From an uncultured Sphingomonas sp. (GTDB lineage Bacteria > Pseudomonadota > Alphaproteobacteria > Sphingomonadales > Sphingomonadaceae), in assembly GCF_913774285.1 (NCBI RefSeq), contig NZ_CAJYHX010000011.1:1-45319 (forward strand): a DNA stretch of 45,319 nucleotides. The letters run 5' to 3'. Positions 8,486-17,478 of this stretch are shown piece after piece. A model generated the notes under the pieces. It worked only from the letters and a program-made list of their open reading frames with translations. It was not told where the DNA came from and ran no database searches. Positions within the stretch are counted from its first letter, which is position 1. Every line of letters begins with the position of its first letter. The translations under genes and the position numbers were made by a program.

Positions 8486-9213
8486 TCCTCACCCGCCGCA
8501 ACCTGCTGGTCGGCGGCGCCGCCGGGCTGCTCACCGGCTGCGACCGCTTCACGGACAGCCCCGTGCTGGCGAGCGCGGAGGAGGCGCACCGCTTCCTCCA
8601 GCGTTCGATCGGCCGCGGATCGCTCGCCACCGAGTTCCGGCCGGAGCAGCGCAGCCCGATCTTCCGGGTGAACGGCACCCACCATCCGAACACGCCCGAG
8701 TACAATGTCTGGGCGGGGACCCGTTTCGTCGATTGGCGGCTGAAGGTGGGCGGGATGGTCGCTCGCCCGATGCAGCTCACGCTCGACCAGCTCCAGCACA
8801 TGCCGCAGCGCGCGCAGATCACCCGCCACGATTGCGTCGAGGGCTGGAGCGCGATCGGCAAATGGCAGGGGCCGCAGCTTGCGACGATCCTCAACGCCGC
8901 CGGGCTGAGCGCGCAGGCGCGCTACATCGTCTTCCACTGCGCCGACCGCTATGGCGACGGCGGCTATTATGAATCGATCGACCTGATCGACGCCTTCCAC
9001 CCCCAGACGATCCTCGCCTGGGCGCTCAACGATCGGCTGCTCGATATCGGCCACGGCGCGCCGCTGCGGCTGCGGGTGGAGCGGCAGCTCGGCTACAAGC
9101 AGGCGAAATATCTCGTCGGGATCGAGGCGGTCGCCTCGCTCGCCGGGATCGGCAAGGGCAAGGGCGGCACCTGGGAAGATTCGAGCGGCTACCAATGGTA
9201 TGCGGGAATTTAA
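8482..9213 (+). CDS. Molybdopterin-dependent oxidoreductase, sulfite-oxidase fold
   Basis: This 243-residue exported enzyme belongs to the sulfite oxidase / MsrP molybdopterin superfamily. The N-terminus has a twin-arginine motif (TRRNLLVGG), so folded cofactor-loaded protein would be exported by Tat. A lipobox-like LLTGC follows directly, which suggests a lipid-anchored periplasmic enzyme with Cys20 as the lipidated residue. The molybdenum ligand is probably the cysteine in RHDCVEGWSAIGKW. HGAPLRLRVERQLGYKQAKY near the C-terminus is the typical pterin-binding end. It overlaps the cytochrome b gene by 4 bases, which implies it takes electrons from or gives them to that subunit. The substrate is unknown; repair of oxidised methionine or an oxyanion reduction is possible. 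Confidence 0.85.
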   Translation: MILTRRNLLVGGAAGLLTGCDRFTDSPVLASAEEAHRFLQRSIGRGSLATEFRPEQRSPIFRVNGTHHPNTPEYNVWAGTRFVDWRLKVGGMVARPMQLTLDQLQHMPQRAQITRHDCVEGWSAIGKWQGPQLATILNAAGLSAQARYIVFHCADRYGDGGYYESIDLIDAFHPQTILAWALNDRLLDIGHGAPLRLRVERQLGYKQAKYLVGIEAVASLAGIGKGKGGTWEDSSGYQWYAGI

Positions 9214-9308
9214 GTCCCGCCCCGAAACCTACTGGCAGATAGGTTGTTTGCCGCGCGTCGAAACGCAATACGCGTATTCCCGACACAATCTCTGCCTAGT
9301 GGAGCGCC

Positions 9309-10541
9309 ATGGCCCTGATTGACCGCTTCTTCGACCGCGCCGTGAAGCGCGGCGAACTCACCTTGATCCGACCCGACGGCAGCAGCCGCACCTTCGGCAG
9401 CCCCGATCCCGCCCTCAAGCCCGTCACGATCCTGCTGTCCAAGGGCGCTGAAGGCCGCATCGTCCGCGATCCGGCGCTGGGCGCTGCCGAGACCTATATG
9501 GACGGCAGCCTCAATATCGAGCAGGGCGACATCCTCGACCTGCTCGACCTGGTGACCTCCAACAACCGCTGGGAAAAGAGCAACGCCGCGCTCAACCCGA
9601 GCGCGCTCAGCCTCGCCGCGGGCAAGGTGGCGCACTGGCTCGGCCGCAAGAACATGGCGCGCAAGTCCAAGCAGAACGTCGCGCACCATTACGACCTCTC
9701 GGCGCGACTCTACGACCTCTTCCTCGATGCCGACCGGCAATATAGCTGCGCCTATTACACCGATCCGGCCAACAGCCTGGAGCAGGCCCAGGCCGACAAG
9801 AAGGCGCATATCGTCGCCAAGCTGGCGATCGAGCCCGGCATGCGCGTGCTCGACATCGGCTGCGGCTGGGGCGGCATGGCGCTCTACATCCACGCCAAGA
9901 CCGGCGCCGAGGTGCTGGGCATCACGCTCTCCGAAGAGCAGCTGAAGATCGCCCGCGAGCGGGCCGAGGCGGCGGGCGTCGCCGACAAGGTGAAGTTCGA
10001 GCTGATCGACTATCGTGCGCTTACCGGGCAGTTCGATCGCATCGTCTCGGTCGGCATGTTCGAGCATGTCGGCACGCCCCAATATCGCACCTTCTTCACC
10101 AAGTGCCGCGAGCTGATGACGCCCGAGGGGGTGATGCTGCTCCACACGATCGGGCGTGCGGGCGGGCCGGGCTATACCGACGCGTTCACGCTGAAGTACA
10201 TCTTCCCCGGCGGCTACATCCCCGCGCTGTCGGAGATCGCCCAGGGCTATGAAGGGCTGCGCTACTTCCTCACCGACGTGGAAGTGCTGCGCATGCATTA
10301 CGGCCACACGCTCAAGGCGTGGTACGACCGCACCGTGGCGGCGCATGATGCGATCGTCGACCTCTATGACGAGCGCTTCTACCGGATGTGGACCTTCTAC
10401 CTGGCGGGCTGCTACGTCAGTTTCATGAATGGCGGTCTGGTCAATTACCAGCTGCAATTCTCGCGCTCGCGCACCGCGCTGCCGCTCACCCGCGACTATA
10501 TGGCCGAAGCCGAAGCGAAGCTGACCGCCGGCAGCCAGTGA
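9309..10541 (+). CDS. cfa: Cyclopropane-fatty-acyl-phospholipid synthase
   Basis: This 410-residue SAM-dependent enzyme adds a methylene group across double bonds of membrane phospholipid acyl chains. The N-terminal part (about 1-115) is the SCP2-like lipid-binding domain. The methyltransferase domain has VLDIGCGWGGMALY at about residues 180-193, ITLSEEQ, VSVGMFEHVG and the C-terminal WTFYLAGC...GGLVNYQLQF block that defines CFA synthases. The active-site cysteine lies in RQYSCAYYTDP. The ATG at 9309 follows GGAG. The 95-base gap before it holds a perfect 12-bp palindrome, AATACGCGTATT (9267-9278), but no clear promoter. The stop codon lies in the loop of a hairpin shared with the convergent receptor gene. 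Confidence 0.92.
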   Translation: MALIDRFFDRAVKRGELTLIRPDGSSRTFGSPDPALKPVTILLSKGAEGRIVRDPALGAAETYMDGSLNIEQGDILDLLDLVTSNNRWEKSNAALNPSALSLAAGKVAHWLGRKNMARKSKQNVAHHYDLSARLYDLFLDADRQYSCAYYTDPANSLEQAQADKKAHIVAKLAIEPGMRVLDIGCGWGGMALYIHAKTGAEVLGITLSEEQLKIARERAEAAGVADKVKFELIDYRALTGQFDRIVSVGMFEHVGTPQYRTFFTKCRELMTPEGVMLLHTIGRAGGPGYTDAFTLKYIFPGGYIPALSEIAQGYEGLRYFLTDVEVLRMHYGHTLKAWYDRTVAAHDAIVDLYDERFYRMWTFYLAGCYVSFMNGGLVNYQLQFSRSRTALPLTRDYMAEAEAKLTAGSQ

Positions 10542-10553
10542 TCCTGGCTGCCG
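10529..10553. terminator. Hairpin at the end of cfa
   Basis: CGGCAGCCAG (10529-10538) pairs perfectly with CTGGCTGCCG (10544-10553). The 5-base loop contains the last bases of the cfa stop codon. It sits between two convergent genes and may help to end both transcripts, but there is no T tract on either strand. Confidence 0.4.
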
Positions 10554-10565
10554 ACGGCGCGCGCA

Positions 10566-13500
10566 TCAGAAGGAGAAGCGGGCCTGCAGACGCGCGGAAC
10601 GCGCGGTCTGATAGCCGGTCACCTGCCGGTAATAAGGGCTCGCGACGCCGTTGCCGTCGGTGCCATACTCGTTGAAGTCGGTCTTGGCGTGCAGGTTCAG
10701 CACGTTGAACACCGTGAAGTTGAGGTTCACCTTCGACTTGCCGATCTCGGTTTCCCAGGCGAGCGAGAGGTCGTTGCCGAACACCCAGTCGCTGGTGAAC
10801 ACCGATCCGCGCGGGATCAGCTTCACTGGCGCATCGGCCACTGGGGTGGTCGGATCGGTCGCGATCTGCCCGTTCGCCAGCACGCGGCAGTAGAGCCCCG
10901 CCGCACCATAAGCGCGGGCATAGGGATCGACCGACGCCGGCACCTGGCCGATACAGCCATAATGGCGCGGCGAGGTGGCCGAGGTGCTGAAGCCGATCGT
11001 CAGGTGCTCGAGCGGCGCATAGGACCCCCACAGCTTGAACACGTGGCGGCGGTCGTTGGGCGAATAGCCATAGGTGCCGTTGGTCAGGCCCGGCTGGTCG
11101 AAGTCCGTCGTCAGGCCAGTGTCGCTCTGGCCGTTGTCGGTTTTCACCCCGCCCTCGTAATTGCCCTTGGTCCAGGACAGGACATAGGAGCCGTTGAGCT
11201 CGAAGCGGCCGTCGAACTCGTGGCCGACCTCGAAAGCGATCGCCTTGTAGGTGCGCTTGGCCTCGGGATAGCCGAGGTCCTTGGCCGAGAAGGTGACGGT
11301 GCGCACCTTGGACTCGCCGTTGATCGGCGCGGCGAGCTGGACCGTGATCGGGCGGCCCGGATTGAGCAGCACATATTGGGTGAAGCCGGTCCAGGTCTTG
11401 TCGCAGCCGGTGATGCCGTTCTGCGTGCAATAATTGTTCACCGCGCGGTCGATCGCGGCGTCTTCCAGCACTTCGTTCAGCTTGGTGTACATGCCGTAGA
11501 CGTTGAACCGCCAGCGGCCGATCCGCTTCTCATAGCCGAGGATGAACTCGTCCTCCGATTGCGGCTTGAGCGACTGCGACACCGCCGCACCCACGGCCAC
11601 CGGCTGGCCCGATCCGGTGACGTCGCAATTGACCACCTTGTCGTCCGGGCAGGCTGCCGCACCGGCATAGGACACAGGCGCGCCGAGCTGCGGGATGCCG
11701 TCCGCGCCGATGCCGGCGAGCAGGTTGGTGCGGGTATAATAGGTCTCGCCGCCGGTCAGGCGGATGTTGGTGTTCGAAGCCACCGGCAGGTACATGCGCG
11801 AGAAGCTGCCATAAACCTTGTCGGTCCGTGCCCCGAAGGGATCAAGCGTGAAGCCCAGCCGCGGCCCGAACTGCGTGCCCGATTCGTAGAAGCGTGCGCC
11901 CGCCGAGTTGTTGTTGGTGAACCGGTCGCCGCGCAAGCCGAGGTTGAAGTTCAGCCGGCCGTCGATCAGCGACCAGGCATCCTGGATGTAGAACGCCTCG
12001 TTCTGCGAGGTGAAGCTGCCGATGTTGGAATAATAGGTCTGGCGGACATAGTCGGTGCCGATCGGCAGGCCGAACTGGTCGCCCTGCTTGGCGCGGTAGA
12101 TGGTGTAGCTGTAGCCCAGGCCCGCGCCCACCGCGCGGTTCTCGGAGGAAAGATCCTCGCGGTCATAGCCGAACTTGAAATGGTGGTCGCCGAACAGGTG
12201 CACCGTCACGTCGACATCGGCGCGGTAGAATTTGCGGACGTCGTTGTTGATGCCCACGCCGCCGCCGGCAATGGTCAACGCCTTGCTGGGATCGGTGCGG
12301 GCGTCGGTCACCCCGGGGACGACCTTGGAATCGGCGTTGACGCTGCGATAGCTGCTGTTGTTCTCGCCGCGGCCATAGGCGGCCGAGACGGTCAGCCACT
12401 TGGTCAGGATGCTGGTGTAGCGCGCGACATAGTTGCTGCCGCCGGCCTTGCCGAACGAGGCACCCGCGAACGGCCCGTCGATTCCGCGATCGCGATCGAA
12501 CCGCACCGTCGAGGTGCTGCCATAGGTCTGGGTGGTGCTGTCGGACTTGGTGTTGAAATAGGTGAATTCGAGGTGGTTCTGGTCGTTGATATAGCCGTCG
12601 ATCTTGGCGCCGTAGAAGGGCGAGCCGGTATGGTAGAAGGAGCGGGAGGTGCCCTGCTTCGTCTTGGTCTTCAGGTCATATTCGGTGCCGGCGCTGATGC
12701 TGTTGTTGTCGCGCGCCTGGTATAGGCCGAAGAAGAACAGATGGTCCTTCCAGATCGGGCCGGAGAGCGTGGCGGTGAGCGACTTGGAATCGGCCTCGCC
12801 GTTGCGGTTGTCCGAATAGATGGTGTCGCGCGTCTTGGAGCGCAGCGCATTGGGGTTCCAGTTGTACAGCAGCATGCCGTGGAACTCATTGCTGCCGGAC
12901 TGGGTGGTGGCGTTGACGAAGCCGCCGGTCGAGCGGCCGAACTCGGCGGAATAGCCGCCCGTCTTGGTCTCCAGCGTCTTGTAGAAGTCATAGGGGACTT
13001 CGACCGGTGACAGCCCCTTGCGGAAATCGGTGATGTTCAGGCCGTTGATGAAGAACGCGTTCTCCGACACGGCGCCGCCGTTGAACGAGGTCTGGCCGGA
13101 AAAGGCGCTCGACCCCGCGCTGGCACCCGGCGCCAGCTGGATGGCTGCCTGCAGGCTGCGCGCGAGCGGCAGGCGCTGGCTCACATCGGCCAGGTCGAGG
13201 ACGAGCCCGGTGGTGGTGCGGTCGAAATCGGCAGTCGCGACGCGCGAGCTCTTCACCACGATCTCGTTGTTGCTGCCCTCGGGCGCGAGCGCGAAGATGT
13301 TGCCGGTGTTGTTGGCCGAGATGCGGACGCCGGATTCCTCGTAGCCCGGGTAGCCCGCCGCGGTGATGCTGAAGCTGTACGATCCTGTCTGCATCTCCGG
13401 CAGGCTGAAATTGCCTTCCTTGTCGGTGGTTGCCGTGCGGGTGAAGCCCTGGTCCTCGGACTTGGCCGATACCGTCGCCCCGACGATCGGCTTGCCGTCG

Positions 13501-13646
13501 GGATCTACTACCCGGCCGGTGGCGCGGACGGTCGAATAGCCCTGCGCATGGGCCGAGGTCGGCACCAGTGGAAGGATCACCAGCGTCGCACCTGCGACGG
13601 ACGCACGAAGGAGGCCGCGGCAAAGCCGCAGACGAGCATTGTTCAT
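10566..13646 (-). CDS. TonB-dependent receptor with N-terminal CarboxypepD_reg domain
   Basis: This 1026-residue outer-membrane transporter of the Oar-like type probably imports a large substrate using energy from TonB. A signal peptide ends in THSAHA-like sequence (about residue 34). A carboxypeptidase-regulatory-like beta-sandwich follows (about 40-120, with GRVVDPDGKPIVGATVSA). A TonB-box-like EIVVKSSR sits at about 130, then the plug (SFNGGAVSENAFFINGLNITDF) and a long beta-barrel. The last residues, QARFSF, end in phenylalanine as outer-membrane barrels do. It is a single gene. A strong-looking minus-strand promoter overlaps a GntR-like operator at 13710-13719, so expression may respond to a small acidic metabolite. 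No regulator or catabolic gene is adjacent, so the substrate cannot be named. Confidence 0.9.
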   Translation of the reverse strand: MNNARLRLCRGLLRASVAGATLVILPLVPTSAHAQGYSTVRATGRVVDPDGKPIVGATVSAKSEDQGFTRTATTDKEGNFSLPEMQTGSYSFSITAAGYPGYEESGVRISANNTGNIFALAPEGSNNEIVVKSSRVATADFDRTTTGLVLDLADVSQRLPLARSLQAAIQLAPGASAGSSAFSGQTSFNGGAVSENAFFINGLNITDFRKGLSPVEVPYDFYKTLETKTGGYSAEFGRSTGGFVNATTQSGSNEFHGMLLYNWNPNALRSKTRDTIYSDNRNGEADSKSLTATLSGPIWKDHLFFFGLYQARDNNSISAGTEYDLKTKTKQGTSRSFYHTGSPFYGAKIDGYINDQNHLEFTYFNTKSDSTTQTYGSTSTVRFDRDRGIDGPFAGASFGKAGGSNYVARYTSILTKWLTVSAAYGRGENNSSYRSVNADSKVVPGVTDARTDPSKALTIAGGGVGINNDVRKFYRADVDVTVHLFGDHHFKFGYDREDLSSENRAVGAGLGYSYTIYRAKQGDQFGLPIGTDYVRQTYYSNIGSFTSQNEAFYIQDAWSLIDGRLNFNLGLRGDRFTNNNSAGARFYESGTQFGPRLGFTLDPFGARTDKVYGSFSRMYLPVASNTNIRLTGGETYYTRTNLLAGIGADGIPQLGAPVSYAGAAACPDDKVVNCDVTGSGQPVAVGAAVSQSLKPQSEDEFILGYEKRIGRWRFNVYGMYTKLNEVLEDAAIDRAVNNYCTQNGITGCDKTWTGFTQYVLLNPGRPITVQLAAPINGESKVRTVTFSAKDLGYPEAKRTYKAIAFEVGHEFDGRFELNGSYVLSWTKGNYEGGVKTDNGQSDTGLTTDFDQPGLTNGTYGYSPNDRRHVFKLWGSYAPLEHLTIGFSTSATSPRHYGCIGQVPASVDPYARAYGAAGLYCRVLANGQIATDPTTPVADAPVKLIPRGSVFTSDWVFGNDLSLAWETEIGKSKVNLNFTVFNVLNLHAKTDFNEYGTDGNGVASPYYRQVTGYQTARSARLQARFSF

Positions 13647-13709
13647 AATGGACTACCCCTTGTTGGCCCGACCCCCGGGCAAGATCCGCGTTAGAATGTT
13701 ATACGGATA

Positions 13710-13719
13710 TGGTATACAA
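13710..13719 (-). promoter_or_regulatory. Putative GntR (FadR-type) operator at the receptor promoter
   Basis: TGGTATACAA fits the FadR-subfamily half-site pattern T-N-GT-AT-AC-N-A. It lies within a larger imperfect palindrome (13697-13721), with TGTTATAC on the left and GTATACAACA on the right. It sits where the -10 region of the minus-strand receptor promoter is expected, so binding would block transcription. The regulator is not encoded in this window. Confidence 0.45.
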
Positions 13720-13743
13720 CATAAGATTGCTGCTTTTTGTCAA
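13713..13743 (-). promoter_or_regulatory. Putative promoter of the TonB-dependent receptor gene
   Basis: A perfect -35 TTGACA is read on the minus strand at 13743-13738. AT-rich -10 candidates (TTGTAT or TGTATA) lie 18-19 bases downstream, within the GntR-like site. This is the only AT-rich stretch in the 297-base gap between the receptor and argG. Confidence 0.5.
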
Positions 13744-13783
13744 ACGGAAACTTTCCTTACTAATCAGCGGGTTCCGAGTGTAT

Positions 13784-13798
13784 TGTTGCGCTGCAACA
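13784..13798. promoter_or_regulatory. Inverted repeat TGTTGC-N3-GCAACA upstream of argG
   Basis: Two perfect 6-base arms surround a 3-base centre, about 40 bases upstream of the receptor -35 and 145 bases upstream of argG. It could be an operator or a small hairpin. No family assignment is possible from sequence alone. Confidence 0.3.
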
Positions 13799-13943
13799 CG
13801 TGAATCGGTCCGTTTTGGTGCTAGTTCCTGTAGACTTGGTATGCGACGCCTCGCTGCGACCGGGCCAAATCGCCGCCGGAGTTGCACCCCGAGCGCGCGG
13901 GCCGTACAGGGCGCGCGTTTCCCCATTTCGGAGTCCCTGCCCC

Positions 13944-15161
<1,218 letters not shown>

Positions 15162-15170
15162 AGGAACGAC

Positions 15171-15205
15171 CGTTTCCTCCCCCGGCGTAGCCGGGGGAGG
15201 AAACG
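15171..15205. terminator. Perfect 16-bp hairpin between argG and rarD
   Basis: The arms at 15171-15186 and 15190-15205 are perfectly complementary, with a 3-base loop (GTA). It lies exactly between the convergent argG and rarD stops and probably ends both transcripts, although T tracts are weak. Its core, CTCCCCCGGC-GTA-GCCGGGGGAG, resembles one arm of the R3 repeat at 26558-26693, so it may be a repeat half that now serves as terminator. Confidence 0.7.
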
Positions 15206-15206
15206 C

Positions 15207-16100
15207 TTATCTGCGGGACGCCGCCCGATAGGCGCGCAGGCTGTCCCACGCATACAGCGCGCAGCCGGACCAGATCAGCGCGAACGTCGCGAGGTGGACC
15301 GGCAGCACCGGCTCGCCGAAGATCAGCACCGCCTCCAGGAACTGCAGCGTCGGCGCGATGTACTGGAGCAGCCCCATGGTTGCGTAGGGCAGCCTTTTGG
15401 CCGCCGCGGCGAACAGTAGCAGCGGCGTCGCGGTGACGGCGCCCGCCGCGATCAGCAGCACGTCCATGCGCGTCGAACCGCCGAACGCTGCCGTACCGCT
15501 GTGGTTCGCCCAGAGCAGCACCGCCAGCGCCGCCGGCCCGAGCAGCAGCGTCTCTACCGTCAGCCCGCCCAGCGCATCGATCGCCGCCACCTTGCGGAGC
15601 AGACCATAGCCGCCGAAGCTCAACGCCAGCGCGAGCGGGATCCACAGCGCGCCGCCGCCGTGCAGCGTCAGCAGCAGCACCCCCAGTGCCGCCAGCCCGA
15701 TCGCCACGCCCTGCCAGCGCCGCAGCCGCTCGCCGAGCACCAGCATGCCCAGCGCGACATTGACCAGCGGGTTGATGAAATAGCCCAGGCTCGCATCGAG
15801 CACATGCGCGTTCTGGACCGCCCAGATATAGACCAGCCAGTTGATCCCGATCAGCGCCGCGCTGCCGAGCAGGAGCAGCAGGGTCCGCCCCCGCGCCGCC
15901 GCCGCGATGCTTTTCACCCGACGCAGGGCGACCACGATCACAGCCAGCAACAGCAGCGACCACAGCACCCGGTGCGACAGCACCTGCAGCGCCGGAACCG
16001 GCTGGAGCAGGTGCAGGTACAGCGGCAACACGCCCCACATCGCATAGGCGCTGATACCGAGAAGGAGGCCGGCGCGGTCCGCACCCTGAGATTGCGTCAT
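15207..16100 (-). CDS. rarD: EamA-family transporter RarD
   Basis: This 297-residue inner-membrane protein of the drug/metabolite transporter superfamily has about ten hydrophobic helices in two EamA repeats. The start (GLLLGISAYAMWGVLPLYLHLL) and the segments LSHRVLWSLLLL, WLVYIWAVQNAHVLDASLGYFINPL and YATMGLLQYIAPTLQF are characteristic of RarD rather than generic EamA members. E. coli RarD was named for a chloramphenicol phenotype, and its natural substrate is unknown. The ATG at 16100 begins the first helix. The frame is open further upstream but would add a charged, non-conserved tail. It is a single gene, divergent from the unknown membrane protein at 16229. Confidence 0.9.
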   Translation of the reverse strand: MTQSQGADRAGLLLGISAYAMWGVLPLYLHLLQPVPALQVLSHRVLWSLLLLAVIVVALRRVKSIAAAARGRTLLLLLGSAALIGINWLVYIWAVQNAHVLDASLGYFINPLVNVALGMLVLGERLRRWQGVAIGLAALGVLLLTLHGGGALWIPLALALSFGGYGLLRKVAAIDALGGLTVETLLLGPAALAVLLWANHSGTAAFGGSTRMDVLLIAAGAVTATPLLLFAAAAKRLPYATMGLLQYIAPTLQFLEAVLIFGEPVLPVHLATFALIWSGCALYAWDSLRAYRAASRR

Positions 16101-16228
16101 GCGGGCATCGATGCCTCTTGCTGCGATGCAGCGCAACCAAGTGAAATCTTGGGATCGGCATGAAAAGCATGTCCGCTTGAGGGTTTTGGCCGCGCTGCTA
16201 AGGTCGCGCCGATCCTGTGGGGGGAACC

Positions 16229-17176
16229 ATGATCGAAGAGGATGAAGATGCGCGCGGCGCCGCGCCCGTTTCGCTGGCGCTGCTCGCGACCCTGGCCGGC
16301 GTCGCGCTGCTGGTGATTGCCGCCATCGCGGCACCGCTGCTGCTGCCGCCGCAGCCGCTGGCGGTGCTGATCGGCGCGGGCGTCGCGCTGGGCGCGCTGC
16401 TGTGGCTGCTGGTGTTGCTGGCCGTGTTGCGCGGCGCAAGCTTGGGCTGGCGCGCCGGATCGGCGGTGGTGCTGCTCGCGACCGGTGCGGTCGCCGGGCT
16501 GGTCACCAACGGCCAGTTCCAGAGCCGCGCGCGTACCGATGCGAGCAGCTTCGCCGATGTCGAGCCTACCGCCGACGGCACGCTGCGCTTCCCCGGCGAC
16601 GCGGCCGCGCGCGGGCCGATTTCACGTCGCTTTGCTGCCGTGGCCGCTGCGGAGACGGCGGCGCAGCAGCGCTATGGCGAGGGCCTTGCCCGGCTCGGTG
16701 CGGCGGCGCTCAACAGCCCCTATCTGCTGACGCAGGATCCGCGGGCGATCGGCAATTGCGCGGCATTCGCGGCGCTGCGCAGCGAGACCGAAAAGGCGGG
16801 CACGGCGCAGGCTGCCGAGCGGCAGGCGCTACGCCAGGCGATCGCCGACGCGCGGCTACCGGAATCGGCCAAGTACGGAATCGCGACGATGGCGGGTGCC
16901 GAAGGTGACGATCCGCGCCAGGCGAACCGGCTGGCGATGCTCGACGCCACGCAGCAGCTCTGCCAGCTGCTCGCCCGGCGCGGCTGGTACAATATGGGCG
17001 GCCTGTTCGGCTTCCGGGCACCCGCGGACGAGGCGGCATTCCGCAAGCTCCAGGCGAAGCGCCAGCAGCTTGCCGCCGATGCCGAGCAGCTCAACCGCAG
17101 CGAGCGCGATCGGATGCTGGAGGGCCGCGAGGCCGTGCGCGACGCGCTAAGCCAGTCGGTCTTCGTTTCGCAGTGA
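16229..17176 (+). CDS. Hypothetical membrane protein
   Basis: I do not recognise this 315-residue protein. It begins with an acidic segment (MIEEDEDARG). Three hydrophobic helices follow (about residues 15-40, 45-70 and 75-95), then a long soluble part rich in Ala, Gln and Arg (about 100-315). The soluble part is likely mostly alpha-helical and contains RRFAAVAAAETAAQQRYGEGLARLG and a C-terminal coiled-coil-like stretch. Two cysteines (NCAAF and QLCQLL) may pair. The ATG at 16229 follows GGGGGGA and is preferred over a GTG at 16217. A weak promoter-like TTGAGG-N16-TAAGGT lies at 16177-16204. The 3' end overlaps the convergent yciI-like gene by 30 bases. Confidence 0.75.
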   Translation: MIEEDEDARGAAPVSLALLATLAGVALLVIAAIAAPLLLPPQPLAVLIGAGVALGALLWLLVLLAVLRGASLGWRAGSAVVLLATGAVAGLVTNGQFQSRARTDASSFADVEPTADGTLRFPGDAAARGPISRRFAAVAAAETAAQQRYGEGLARLGAAALNSPYLLTQDPRAIGNCAAFAALRSETEKAGTAQAAERQALRQAIADARLPESAKYGIATMAGAEGDDPRQANRLAMLDATQQLCQLLARRGWYNMGGLFGFRAPADEAAFRKLQAKRQQLAADAEQLNRSERDRMLEGREAVRDALSQSVFVSQ

Positions 17177-17476
17177 TCCGGCGGGGCTGATCGGCGTCGC
17201 CGCTTCCGCCCCCACCACGGTCGCCCAGGGGACCACGTCCCAGTGCGTGACGAGACCGTTCGTCACATAGGGATCCTGCGCGGCAAAGGCCCGCGCCGCC
17301 TCCGCATCGCCGAACAGCAGCAGCGCGCTCTCCGGGGGGTCGCCGACCGCACCCCCAAGCAACAGCGTGCCTGCGTCCGACGCCGCCCAGGCCAGCGCGA
17401 GATGCGCCTCTCGAAGCGCACCCCGGCGCGCGAGATAGTCGGGCGCCAGGGTATAGCGGAGCAGGACATGCGCCAT
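17147..17476 (-). CDS. YciI family protein
   Basis: This 109-residue protein has the dimeric alpha+beta (ferredoxin-like) YciI fold. It begins MAHVLLRYTLAPDY, and REAHLALAWAASDAGTLLLGGAV carries the conserved His25 and Asp34 of the family. FGDAEAARAFAAQDPYVTNGLV is the typical second half. YciI proteins have an active-site-like His-Asp pair, but most have no known reaction. It starts 2 bases after the E2 stop on the same strand, so it is the last gene of the branched-chain dehydrogenase operon. The 3' end overlaps the convergent unknown gene by 30 bases. Confidence 0.85.
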   Translation of the reverse strand: MAHVLLRYTLAPDYLARRGALREAHLALAWAASDAGTLLLGGAVGDPPESALLLFGDAEAARAFAAQDPYVTNGLVTHWDVVPWATVVGAEAATPISPAGSLRNEDRLA

Positions 17477-17478
17477 GC

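Noticed and set aside
9226..9245. AACCTA and TAGGTT inverted repeat after the molybdoenzyme gene as a terminator.
   Set aside because: Only six pairs, low GC content and no T tract at the stem foot, so it is too weak to call.
10689..12725. A 678-codon plus-strand open frame opposite the TonB-dependent receptor.
   Set aside because: The receptor on the minus strand is certain, with signal peptide, plug and terminal Phe. The other frame is Val/Gly/Arg-rich noise.
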